Positions 25,887 through 33,646 of a stretch of DNA of 45,462 bases are shown here, in pieces; the stretch's first letter is position 1, and each line of letters opens with the position of its first letter. The stretch comes from an uncultured Ruminococcus sp. GTDB taxonomy: Bacteria; Bacillota; Clostridia; Oscillospirales; Acutalibacteraceae. The translations under genes and the position numbers were made by a program. Location of the stretch: positions 1 to 45,462 of the forward strand of contig CADBCC010000021.1 in the NCBI GenBank assembly GCA_902793125.1. Direction: 5' to 3'. The notes under the pieces are model-generated. The model made no database searches. It was not told the origin of the DNA and worked only from the letters and a program-made list of their open reading frames with translations.

Positions 25887-26831
25887 TTAAAACTCTAATT
25901 CGTTAAATGTTTTGTCGAGCAGTTCACAGGATTCGCTGAGTTTTTTCATTTCGCGTATATCGAGTGAAAGGTCAATCTGTCTCGTAGCGCCGTTCTTATT
26001 TATAATGCACGGATTGCCGACATAAACCTTACAGGGAATAAGTTTTCCGTAGGTGTTTTCTATTCTCGCGCTTACGGTAAGGATTGAGTTTTCATCCTGC
26101 AGGATTGCGCGGACAACCCTGCAAATCGCTATGCCGATTCCGTAGTAAGTAGCGCCTTTTGCCTCGATGATTTCGTACGCCGCGTGGCGAACGCTTTCCT
26201 CGATTTTTACGAGGTCGTCCATACTGTATTTTTCGTTGTCCATAAGCTCGTCCAAAACGGGCTTGGTTCCGAGCGTTAACTGCGACCAGGGCACAAACTC
26301 GCTGTCGCCGTGTTCGCCGATAACATATCCGTGAATATTTCTTGGGTCAATATTAAAATACTCGCCGACAAGGTATCGAAGTCTTGCTGAGTCAAGCGTA
26401 GTACCTGTGCCGATAACCTTGTTATTAGGAAAGCCTGAGAGCTTTCTCGTGACTCTTGTCATAATATCAACGGGATTTGTGGCGACAAGAAATATTCCGT
26501 CAAAACCGCTTTCGACAATCGGGTTAACTATCGTCTTAAACACTTCGAGGTTTTTCTGTAAAAGCTGAAGACGGGTTTCGCCCGGTTTCTGACCGACGCC
26601 CGCGCTTATTACGACTATGTCGGCGTTTTTACAGTCGGAGTAAGTTCCGGCGTAAATACGCATACTCGTTTTGGAGAAGGCGAGTCCGTGGTTTAAATCC
26701 TGAGCTTCTCCTTTAGCTCTTTTTTCGTTTATATCGCATAATACCAATTCGTCGCAAAGGTTTTGATTCAAAGCCGCGTACGCGAAACTCATGCCAACCA
26801 TTCCCGTGCCGACCAATACTATTTTTTTCAC
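25887..26831 (-). CDS. ldh: L-lactate dehydrogenase
   Basis: The 314-residue enzyme reduces pyruvate to L-lactate with NADH. The NAD-binding GTGMVGMSFAY motif, the mobile loop GQKPGETRLQLLQKN (glutamine at the substrate-selecting position favours lactate over malate dehydrogenase), NPVD, and the catalytic histidine in IGEHGDSEF are all visible. I placed the start at a GTG because GGAGGT lies 7 bases before it. The ATG five codons upstream overlaps that same ribosome site and cannot use it. It is a single-gene unit, with its own terminator and a fair promoter, and probably regenerates NAD+ during fermentation. Confidence 0.94.
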   Translation of the reverse strand: MKKIVLVGTGMVGMSFAYAALNQNLCDELVLCDINEKRAKGEAQDLNHGLAFSKTSMRIYAGTYSDCKNADIVVISAGVGQKPGETRLQLLQKNLEVFKTIVNPIVESGFDGIFLVATNPVDIMTRVTRKLSGFPNNKVIGTGTTLDSARLRYLVGEYFNIDPRNIHGYVIGEHGDSEFVPWSQLTLGTKPVLDELMDNEKYSMDDLVKIEESVRHAAYEIIEAKGATYYGIGIAICRVVRAILQDENSILTVSARIENTYGKLIPCKVYVGNPCIINKNGATRQIDLSLDIREMKKLSESCELLDKTFNELEF

Positions 26832-26861
26832 AAGCGTTACCTCCATTATTATTATGTACTA

Positions 26862-26890
26862 AGATTAACATAATTTAGGTGAAATGTAAA
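26862..26890 (-). promoter_or_regulatory. Possible promoter of ldh
   Basis: On the minus strand TTTACA and TAATCT are 17 bases apart, with a TGT extension before the -10 box. It is weaker than the other promoters here. Confidence 0.45.
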
Positions 26891-26945
26891 TAAAAATATC
26901 CTGAATATACATATTTTATTTTCCAATTTTTTTATTTGCAATTCC

Positions 26946-26974
26946 TTGAAAAAAACTTGCAAATATGATAGAAT
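26946..26974 (+). promoter_or_regulatory. Promoter of the NuoE/NuoF-type operon
   Basis: TTGAAA and TAGAAT are 17 bases apart, with a TGA extension before the -10 box. The ATG lies about 60 bases downstream, after a GGGGG ribosome site. Confidence 0.68.
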
Positions 26975-27036
26975 GGTACAGTACATATTGCGCTTTGGCA
27001 TATAAAGCGCTGAATAATTTATATGGGGGTTAGTAA

Positions 27037-27516
27037 ATGGCTAATAAAACAGTTGATTTGTCTTTGCTTGACGGCGTGCTGAATGAATACGCTCAGGTTA
27101 AAGGCAGCCTCATCACCATTTTACAGAACACACAGGATATTTACGGATATCTTCCCAAAGAAGCGATTGAGCTTATCTCCGAAAAAACGGGTATCGCGAC
27201 ATCCGAGATTATGGGCGTCGGCACTTTCTATACCCAGTTCAGATTTGAGCCTGTGGGAAAATATCTGATTATGCTTTGCCAGGGTACCGCCTGCCACGTT
27301 AACTCATCCGAGCTGATTTTACAGACAATTAAAGACGAGCTCGGAATTGACGACGGACAGACCACCGAGGACGGACTTTTCTCGCTTAAATGCGTAGCGT
27401 GTCTCGGATGCTGTTCGCTCTCTCCCGTTATGATGATTAACGAGGACACTTACGGCAGCCTTACTCCTGATAAGACTAAGAAAATTCTTAAAGATTTAAG
27501 GGAGGCTTCAAAGTGA
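27037..27516 (+). CDS. NuoE-like [2Fe-2S] subunit (StnA-like)
   Basis: The 159-residue protein belongs to the 24-kDa NuoE/HydC group. The thioredoxin-like part has four cysteines for one [2Fe-2S] cluster: one in CQGTACHV, counted as two cysteines, and two in VACLGCCSLSP. It would pass electrons between the flavoprotein subunit encoded next and the rest of the complex. Its stop overlaps the next start by four bases (GTGA), a sign of tight coupling. Relatives occur in complex I, bifurcating [FeFe] hydrogenases, NAD-dependent formate dehydrogenases and Stn-type transhydrogenases. The third gene of the operon favours the last. Confidence 0.92.
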   Translation: MANKTVDLSLLDGVLNEYAQVKGSLITILQNTQDIYGYLPKEAIELISEKTGIATSEIMGVGTFYTQFRFEPVGKYLIMLCQGTACHVNSSELILQTIKDELGIDDGQTTEDGLFSLKCVACLGCCSLSPVMMINEDTYGSLTPDKTKKILKDLREASK

Positions 27517-29258
27517 GAATAGTTATCGGTCAGGGTTCCTGCGGTATTGCCGCGGGCGCTGAAAAAGTCAGAAAAGCCCTTCTTAATACAAACTTAAAGA
27601 ACGCCGAAATATCAATAACCGGATGTATCGGTATGTGTTATCTTGAGCCTATCGTAGATATTTATGATGAAAACAATAAACTTACAAGGCTCGTAAGAGT
27701 AAGCGAAAACGACGCTGAAGCTATCGCGTCTTATGTTGAAAGCGGAGATGAAAAGCTCGTTGAAAAGCTTATTGTTTCCGATGAAGACAGCGAGTTCCTC
27801 TCCAAACAAACCCGTATTGCTCTGAGAAACTGCGGTGTAATTAATCCCGAGAAGATCGACGAGTATGTAAACGCCGGCGGTTATGAAGCGCTGAAAAAAT
27901 CACTTTGCGATATGACTCCCGAGGACGTTATCGAAGTAATTAAAACTTCCGGACTTGCGGGTCGCGGCGGAGCGGGATTCCCGACATGGTTTAAATGGAA
28001 CGCCGCTCGAAGCAGCGAGGGCGATGAAAAATATCTTATCTGTAACGCTGACGAGGGCGACCCCGGAGCGTTTATGGACAGAGCGGTTATCGAGTCCGAT
28101 CCGCATAATCTAATCGAGGGCATGTTAATCGGCGCATACGCAATCGGCGCAAAACACGCTGTTGTATATGTCCGCGCGGAGTATCCTCTTGCTATTAAGC
28201 GTCTTAAAAACGCTATTAAACAGGCTACGGAAAAAGGAATTATCGGCGAGAATATTTTCGGCAGCGGATTCTCCTGTGACTTTACTATTAAAGCAGGCGC
28301 AGGCGCGTTCGTATGCGGCGAGGAGACCGCGCTTATCGAAAGCCTTGAAGGCCACCGCGGAATGCCGAGATTAAAGCCTCCTTTCCCGGCGCAGTCGGGA
28401 TTCTGGAGAAAGCCGTCTAATATCAACAACGTTGAAACTTTCGCTAATGTAAGCTGGATTATCCAAAACGGCGGCGAGGCGTTCGCGGCTATGGGAACCG
28501 AAGGCTCCAAGGGTACTAAGGTATTCGCCGTAACAGGTAAGGTTAAGCGTTCGGGACTTGTTGAGATTCCTATGGGTAAAACCTTAAAGGATGTAATTTT
28601 CGGCATCGGCGGCGGAATGAAAACCGATAAGCCCTTTAAAGCTGTCCAGATGGGCGGACCTTCGGGCGGATGTATTCCCGCTGATTTAATTGATACGGTT
28701 ATCGATTATAAAGCCCTCGGCGCTACAGGCGCGATTATGGGCTCGGGCGGTATGGTTGTTATGGACGAAAGCACCTGTATGGTAGGAATGGCTAAGTTCT
28801 TCCTCGATTTTACCGCGAAAGAAAGCTGCGGAAAATGTATCCATTGCAGAATCGGTACAAAGCGTATGCTCGAAATGCTCGACCGTATTACAAAAGGCGA
28901 GGGCAAAGAGGGAGATATCGAGCTGCTTGAGGAACTTTGTTACTCAATTAAAGACGGCGCTCTCTGCGGCCTTGGACAGACAGCTCCAAACCCGGTACTT
29001 ACAACAATCAAGTACTTCCGTAATGAATACGAAGCCCATATAAAGGATAAGAAATGTCCGGCGGGCGAGTGCAGCGACCTTATTGAATATAAGATTATCG
29101 CTGATAAATGTAAAGGATGTACGCTCTGCGCAAGAAACTGTCCCGTTAACGCTATCACAGGTACTGTTAAGAATCCGCATGTTATCAATACAGAGAAATG
29201 TATTAAGTGCGGTAAATGTTATACAAGCTGTAAATTCGGCGCTATAGTTAAGGAATAA
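27513..29258 (+). CDS. NuoF-like FMN/Fe-S flavoprotein with C-terminal ferredoxin domain (StnB-like)
   Basis: The 581-residue subunit starts with a thioredoxin-like [2Fe-2S] domain (cysteines in QGSCGI and TGCIGMC). It continues with the NuoF core: GRGGAGFPTWFKW at about residue 149 for FMN, and NADEGDPGAFMDRA for NAD(H). The [4Fe-4S] motif CGKCIHC follows at about 437, and two ferredoxin motifs (CKGCTLCARNCP and CIKCGKCYTSCK) form the C-terminus. This layout matches HydB/StnB, the flavin site of electron bifurcation. The start is GTG, with GGGAGG 8 bases upstream. It lies between the NuoE-like and GltD-like fusion genes in one operon. Confidence 0.93.
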   Translation: MRIVIGQGSCGIAAGAEKVRKALLNTNLKNAEISITGCIGMCYLEPIVDIYDENNKLTRLVRVSENDAEAIASYVESGDEKLVEKLIVSDEDSEFLSKQTRIALRNCGVINPEKIDEYVNAGGYEALKKSLCDMTPEDVIEVIKTSGLAGRGGAGFPTWFKWNAARSSEGDEKYLICNADEGDPGAFMDRAVIESDPHNLIEGMLIGAYAIGAKHAVVYVRAEYPLAIKRLKNAIKQATEKGIIGENIFGSGFSCDFTIKAGAGAFVCGEETALIESLEGHRGMPRLKPPFPAQSGFWRKPSNINNVETFANVSWIIQNGGEAFAAMGTEGSKGTKVFAVTGKVKRSGLVEIPMGKTLKDVIFGIGGGMKTDKPFKAVQMGGPSGGCIPADLIDTVIDYKALGATGAIMGSGGMVVMDESTCMVGMAKFFLDFTAKESCGKCIHCRIGTKRMLEMLDRITKGEGKEGDIELLEELCYSIKDGALCGLGQTAPNPVLTTIKYFRNEYEAHIKDKKCPAGECSDLIEYKIIADKCKGCTLCARNCPVNAITGTVKNPHVINTEKCIKCGKCYTSCKFGAIVKE

Positions 29259-29270
29259 GGAGGGGTACGA

Positions 29271-31469
29271 ATGATTAATTTAACAATAAACGGAAAAGCT
29301 GTTCAAGCCCCTGAAGGTTCCACAATCTTAGAGGCGGCACGTTCGGCGGGAATATATATCCCCACACTTTGCTACGATGAGGCTGTGGAAGTTTACGGCG
29401 CCTGCGGACTTTGCGTTGTTGAGGCTGAGGGTATTCCCAAACTTCTGCGCTCCTGCTCGGCAAAAGTAAGCGAGGGTATGGTAGTTAATACCGAAAGCGA
29501 AAGAGTTGTTCAGTCAAGAAAAGTCGCTATGGAGCTTCTTATGTCAGCTCACGACGGCGACTGCGTAGCTCCCTGCCAGCTCAACTGTCCCGCAAGAACC
29601 GACTGTCAGGGCTATGTCGGCTTAATTGCCAACGGCGAGTACGACGCCGCGTTAAAACTTATTAAGAATAAAATCGCGCTTCCCGCTTCGATCGGACGAG
29701 TTTGTCCGCATCCCTGCGAGAAAGCCTGCCGCAGAAAGAATGTTGAGGAACCGATTAATATAGCTCAGCTTAAAGCTTTCGCGGCTGATATGGATTTAAA
29801 ATCCGACAGTTATATCCCCGAGGTTAAACCTTCTACTGGTAAGAAAATCGCCGTAATCGGCGGCGGCCCCGCGGGACTCACAGCGGCTTATTATCTTACA
29901 ATAATGGGCCACAGCGTAACTGTTTACGATATGATGGATAAAATGGGCGGTATGCTCCGCTACGGTATTCCTCAGTACAGACTTCCCAAAGAAGTTTTGG
30001 ATAAGGAAATCGCCATCATCGAAAAGACAGGCGTTAAGTTCATTAACAACGTAAAATTAGGCGTTGACTTTACAATTAAATCTCTTAAAGAGGAAAACGA
30101 CGCGGTTATCGTTGCGGTAGGCGCGTGGAAGTCCAGCTCAATGCGTACCGAGGGCGAAGACCTCGAGGGCGTATACGGCGGTATCGATTTCCTCAGAGGT
30201 GTTATTAAAGGCAACGCTCCCGAAATCGGCGAGAAAGTCGCAATCTGCGGCGGCGGCAACACAGCTATGGACGCCTGCCGTACAGCGGTAAGACTCGGCG
30301 CTAAAGAAGTTTACGTAGTATACAGAAGAACAAGAAACGAAATGCCTGCCGACAAGCTTGAGATTGATGAAGCCGAGGAAGAGGGCGTAATCTATAAGTT
30401 CCTTACAAACCCGCTTTCGTTTAACGGCGAAAACGGTAAGGTTAAATCCGTGACTCTCCAGATTATGGAGCTCGGCGAGCCTGACGCTTCCGGAAGACGC
30501 AGACCTGTTCCCGTTGAGGGCAAGACCGAGGAAATCGACGTTGACAGCGTAATTTTAGCTATCGGCCAGAAACTTGTTACCGACGACGTACAGGAGCTTG
30601 AGCTCAACGAAAGAGGCAATATATCTGCCGACAGCGACTTCTTTACAACAAACATTGACGGTGTATTCGCAATCGGCGACGCTACAAACCGCGGAGCTTC
30701 AATCGCGATTGAGGCTATCGGTGAGGCCGACCGCTGTGCTAAAGCGGTTGACGCTTACTTAAACGGCGAAAAGTTAGATACAAGAGTTCCTTATATCAGC
30801 AAGCGCGATGAGAGCACAATCGACTACTCCGACCGCGAAAAGCAGAGCAGACTCACTCCGAAAGTTCTTCCCGCCGATGTTCGAAACAAGAACTTCGACG
30901 AAGTAAGCTTAGGCTTTACCGAGGAAGAGGCTCAGAAAGAAGCGAGCCGCTGTCTTGAATGCGGATGCCGCGAGTATTATAAATGTAAACTTCTTAATGT
31001 CGCTCAGAGATATGATATTAACCCCGAGCGTTTTAAAGGCGAAATGCCTCAGAAATATACCCACGACGAAAACGCGTTCATCGAGAGAAATACATCGAAA
31101 TGTATTCTCTGCGGACTTTGCGTACGTTCCTGCCGCGAGGTTATGAACCTTTCCTCAATCGGACTTATGGGACGCGGATTTAAGACTGACGTCAGTCCCG
31201 CGTTCTCGCTTCCGCTTGATCAGACTAACTGTAATAACTGCGGACTTTGCGTACAGCTTTGTCCCACAGGTTCGCTCACAGAGAAGTTTAACCTTAAAAA
31301 GCAGGTTCCGCTCGACGAGAATTATACCGAAGAGTTTGTTGAAATCGACGGCAAAAAATCGAGCGTTCTTGTATCGCGCTATAACGGAAAGATTCTCAGA
31401 GTTATCCCGAATGACGAAATCTCCCGCAACAGCGGACTTACAAGAGAAGAGCTTCAGGCTAAATTATAA
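29271..31469 (+). CDS. NuoG-N/GltD-like NADP(H) oxidoreductase with ferredoxin domains (StnC-like)
   Basis: The 732-residue protein begins with a plant-type [2Fe-2S] domain (cysteines at CYDE, CGLC and RSC, about residues 34-63). Next comes a GltD/NfnB-like part. This has its cysteine-rich linker (CQLNCPARTDC and CPHPCEKACRR), an FAD site at GGGPAGLTAAYYL near residue 198, and an NADP(H) site at GGGNTAMDACRTA with the VVYRR segment near 325-352. The C-terminus carries ferredoxin motifs (CILCGLCVRSC and CNNCGLCVQLCP). No H-cluster motifs are seen, so it is not the catalytic subunit of an [FeFe] hydrogenase. With the two genes before it, this matches the Sporomusa-type Nfn transhydrogenase StnABC, which links NADH, ferredoxin and NADPH. 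A glutamate synthase small subunit is less likely, as no large subunit is nearby. Confidence 0.88.
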   Translation: MINLTINGKAVQAPEGSTILEAARSAGIYIPTLCYDEAVEVYGACGLCVVEAEGIPKLLRSCSAKVSEGMVVNTESERVVQSRKVAMELLMSAHDGDCVAPCQLNCPARTDCQGYVGLIANGEYDAALKLIKNKIALPASIGRVCPHPCEKACRRKNVEEPINIAQLKAFAADMDLKSDSYIPEVKPSTGKKIAVIGGGPAGLTAAYYLTIMGHSVTVYDMMDKMGGMLRYGIPQYRLPKEVLDKEIAIIEKTGVKFINNVKLGVDFTIKSLKEENDAVIVAVGAWKSSSMRTEGEDLEGVYGGIDFLRGVIKGNAPEIGEKVAICGGGNTAMDACRTAVRLGAKEVYVVYRRTRNEMPADKLEIDEAEEEGVIYKFLTNPLSFNGENGKVKSVTLQIMELGEPDASGRRRPVPVEGKTEEIDVDSVILAIGQKLVTDDVQELELNERGNISADSDFFTTNIDGVFAIGDATNRGASIAIEAIGEADRCAKAVDAYLNGEKLDTRVPYISKRDESTIDYSDREKQSRLTPKVLPADVRNKNFDEVSLGFTEEEAQKEASRCLECGCREYYKCKLLNVAQRYDINPERFKGEMPQKYTHDENAFIERNTSKCILCGLCVRSCREVMNLSSIGLMGRGFKTDVSPAFSLPLDQTNCNNCGLCVQLCPTGSLTEKFNLKKQVPLDENYTEEFVEIDGKKSSVLVSRYNGKILRVIPNDEISRNSGLTREELQAKL

Positions 31470-31488
31470 TATTTTATAAGCTTTACTA

Positions 31489-31520
31489 AGCGCGGCACAG
31501 ATTTCTGTGCCGCGCTTTTT
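31489..31520 (+). terminator. Terminator of the transhydrogenase operon
   Basis: AGCGCGGCACAG and CTGTGCCGCGCT form a perfect 12-bp stem around ATTT, followed by a T-run. Confidence 0.9.
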
Positions 31521-31601
31521 CGTTGGAGGTAATTTGGTATTATTTCAGATTTGATGTGAGGGTTTGTCCCTACACTCTTATAATATGGCATTTACAAAAT
31601 T

Positions 31602-31630
31602 TTGTTCATAAAATTGTGCATATATACTAT
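31602..31630 (+). promoter_or_regulatory. Promoter of the lipoprotein/dockerin/PqqD operon
   Basis: TTGTTC and TACTAT are 17 bases apart. The start point would lie near 31637, some 40 bases before the first ATG of the operon. Confidence 0.55.
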
Positions 31631-31674
31631 TGATTTTTAGCGAAATTTATAGTATTATCAAAATGGTGATTTAT

Positions 31675-32169
31675 ATGAATATTAAAAAGAAACTTTATGT
31701 TGCCGGAGTCAGCGCCTTAATTGCAGTTTTTATGGCGTCCTGCTCCTGCGCTTCAGGCGGAAATACCGCCTCAAAAACTAACGAAACCTCAGGCGCGGCT
31801 GAGACAACGGCTTCCGCGGCGGCGGAGAATGAAAACAAGTCCGAAAGCGCTGCGGCTTCCAAAAGCGCGGATTCCGCGTCTAAAAACGAAAAAGCAAGCA
31901 ACGGAAGTTCTGCTTCTTCGTCTAAATCGGACGGGTCCGAAAATACAAAAAAGAACTCAAAAAAGAGTTCTTCAGCTTCTAAGGATTCAAAGTCCGGCTC
32001 AAGCTCTTCCAAGAGCTCAAAATCAAGCAAGTCGTCCAAGAGTTCCAAGAGCTCCAAATCAAGTAAATCGTCCAAGAGTTCAAAAAGCTCAACAAGCTCT
32101 GACAAAACTATCGGGGATGATGACGGTGAAGGAAAGGATAACGTGGAGGTAGATTTTAATGATCTTTAA
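31675..32169 (+). CDS. Ser/Lys-rich low-complexity lipoprotein
   Basis: The 164-residue product has a lipoprotein signal ending MASC (cysteine 23). The rest is almost wholly low-complexity: Ala/Ser/Glu/Thr-rich first, then a run of SSK triplets at about residues 105-150, and a short acidic tail ending EVDFNDL. Such a basic, flexible stalk could cross the cell wall or bind its teichoic acids or DNA; this is inference. I chose the ATG of MNIKKKLYVAG, which has a GGTGAT site 7 bases upstream and a proper signal peptide. An upstream ATG lies too close to the promoter. Its last 11 bases overlap the start of the dockerin gene, which has its own GGAGGT site inside this reading frame. Confidence 0.75.
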   Translation: MNIKKKLYVAGVSALIAVFMASCSCASGGNTASKTNETSGAAETTASAAAENENKSESAAASKSADSASKNEKASNGSSASSSKSDGSENTKKNSKKSSSASKDSKSGSSSSKSSKSSKSSKSSKSSKSSKSSKSSKSSTSSDKTIGDDDGEGKDNVEVDFNDL

Positions 32170-32668
32170 TAAAAAAGTAAAATCTGTATTAATAGGAATA
32201 GCCGCATCGGCGCTCGTGTTTACGGCGTCTGTTTCGGCAATGGCTGCTAACGAAACCGGAGTAACTATCGGCGATGTTAACGGCGACAATTTCGTTAATA
32301 TAAAAGACGTAACATTAATCCAGAAGGTAATTGCAAAATTAGTTGATGAACCCGAACATTTCCTTTTAACAGCTGATGTAAACTGCGATAATACAGTTAA
32401 TATCAAAGACGCGACAATAATCCAGAAATATATCGCTAAGATTTATAAGGAATTACCCGTTACTAATGAACCCGAAACAGAGGCGACTACCGCTTCTGAG
32501 ACGATAACAACCGATCCCCAGGGTGAAACAACGGTAACAGAGCCGCAGACAACCGCAACCGCCCCCCAGGGTGAAACAACGGTAACTGAACCGCAGACAA
32601 CTGCAACAGAGCCTCCTGCTACACAGCCTACCGATGACGGCTGGGATCCGCGTATCATTCAGCCATGA
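32159..32668 (+). CDS. Small secreted dockerin protein
   Basis: The 169-residue protein has a Sec signal peptide ending AMAA, followed at once by a type I dockerin at about residues 36-96. The two calcium-binding repeats are clear (GDVNGDNFVNIKDVTLIQ and ADVNCDNTVNIKDATIIQ). A Thr/Glu/Pro/Gln linker with two near-identical segments follows, then a distinct C-terminal tail, DDGWDPRIIQP. It has no catalytic or binding module, which is odd, since dockerins normally attach such modules to a cohesin. It overlaps the lipoprotein gene upstream, and its stop shares ATGA with the HPr-kinase-like gene. The set of PqqD-like, kinase-like and peptidase genes after it raises the idea that the tail is processed or modified; that is speculation. 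Confidence 0.9.
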   Translation: MIFNKKVKSVLIGIAASALVFTASVSAMAANETGVTIGDVNGDNFVNIKDVTLIQKVIAKLVDEPEHFLLTADVNCDNTVNIKDATIIQKYIAKIYKELPVTNEPETEATTASETITTDPQGETTVTEPQTTATAPQGETTVTEPQTTATEPPATQPTDDGWDPRIIQP

Positions 32669-33375
32669 TTTTCAGGTATAAAATAGCTGAAATTGTTTTT
32701 GAGGCTGATATAAGATACCGCTTTACTTATAATGTTATGAAAGATTACCTCGTAGACGACGAGCCTGCGAGGTTCTCCATTGTTATAAGCGATGAAGATA
32801 TAGAAAAAGAAAAAAATCTTTCGCCTTACGACCTTAATGACGCGAGCTATGAAAGCACTGCGGTTTACAGAAAGTTTATCTACGAGGTTATGGATAAGTA
32901 CGACGCGTTTTTCTTCCATTGTTCTTCTATCGCGGTGGATAATAAGGCGATTATGTTTACCGCTAAAAGCGGAACAGGAAAAAGTACTCATCGTAATTTA
33001 TGGTTGAAAAATTTCGCGGATAAAGTTACGGTAATTAATGACGATAAGCCGATTATAAGAAAAATCGACGGCGTGTTTTATGTTTTCGGTACACCGTGGC
33101 AGGGCAAAGAAAATTTCGGAGCGAATATTAAAGTTCCCGCCAAAGCGCTGTGCTTTCTTTCAAGAAGCGAAAAAAACAGTATCGGTCCGATAAAAACAAG
33201 CGATGTTGTCGCTAAAGCGCTTAACCAGACTGTCCGCCCTAAAGATCCCCGGCTTATGATAAAGCTCCTCGATTTACTCGACGGTTTTATAAGCCAGGTC
33301 GATTGTTATGATTTAAGGGTAAATATGGACGACGAAGCGGCGATTATAGCCTATAATGAAATTGTAAAGGATTGA
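32665..33375 (+). CDS. HPr kinase-like P-loop protein
   Basis: The 236-residue protein has the HprK/PEP-carboxykinase-like fold, with the nucleotide loop AKSGTGKSTH at about residues 100-109 and the INDDKPIIR segment that follows in such proteins. It lacks the N-terminal DRTGG-type domain of true HPr kinases and the usual HPr context. Relatives of this short type sit beside PqqD-like proteins, and one group phosphorylates lasso peptide precursors (as in the paeninodin cluster). Here it is followed by PqqD-like and peptidase genes, but no lasso cyclase or radical SAM enzyme is in the window. It has no clear ribosome site and overlaps the dockerin stop by four bases (ATGA), so its translation should depend on the dockerin gene. 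The substrate is unknown. Confidence 0.82.
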   Translation: MIFRYKIAEIVFEADIRYRFTYNVMKDYLVDDEPARFSIVISDEDIEKEKNLSPYDLNDASYESTAVYRKFIYEVMDKYDAFFFHCSSIAVDNKAIMFTAKSGTGKSTHRNLWLKNFADKVTVINDDKPIIRKIDGVFYVFGTPWQGKENFGANIKVPAKALCFLSRSEKNSIGPIKTSDVVAKALNQTVRPKDPRLMIKLLDLLDGFISQVDCYDLRVNMDDEAAIIAYNEIVKD

Positions 33376-33379
33376 GTTT

Positions 33380-33646
33380 ATGAAGATTAAAGACGGATTC
33401 CTGCTGAGACAGTTCGGCGAAGGGTCGATTGTTGTAGCGGTGGGAGAAGGCTCGGAAAATTTTAATAAACTTATTACACTTAATTCTGTAGGAGCTTTTA
33501 TTTTTAAAAAACTCGGCAATGATATTACACGCGAAGAACTTATTAAAAGTGTAATTGACCGCTATGATATTGATAAAGAAACTGCCGAACGCGATACGGA
33601 TGCTTTTATCGGAAAGTTAAAGGAAGCGGGACTTTTAGATGCCTGA
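33380..33646 (+). CDS. PqqD-like (RRE-type) small protein
   Basis: The 88-residue protein fits the PqqD family: an N-terminal beta-rich part ending in LITLNSVGAFIFKKL, then a helix pair with DRYDIDKETAERDTDAFIGKLKEAGLL. The LN.VG..I...L pattern is characteristic. Family members act as peptide-recognition elements that bring a precursor's leader to a modifying enzyme. An AAAGGA site overlaps the end of the kinase-like gene, and its stop overlaps the next start by eight bases. No precursor is proven here. Confidence 0.85.
   Translation: MKIKDGFLLRQFGEGSIVVAVGEGSENFNKLITLNSVGAFIFKKLGNDITREELIKSVIDRYDIDKETAERDTDAFIGKLKEAGLLDA

Noticed and set aside
27881-28606. Minus-strand frame of 241 codons inside the NuoF-like gene
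   Set aside because: The plus-strand gene has full family motifs. The antisense frame is Ser/Pro/Arg-rich and lacks a ribosome site.
29271-31469. Catalytic subunit of an [FeFe] hydrogenase
   Set aside because: The N-terminal [2Fe-2S] domain is shared, but the H-cluster motifs are missing and the centre is GltD-like with FAD and NADP(H) sites.
31695-32105. Minus-strand frame of 136 codons, very rich in Leu, Glu and Asp
   Set aside because: It is the antisense of the Ser/Lys-rich lipoprotein. The composition follows from the repeats, and no promoter or ribosome site is seen.
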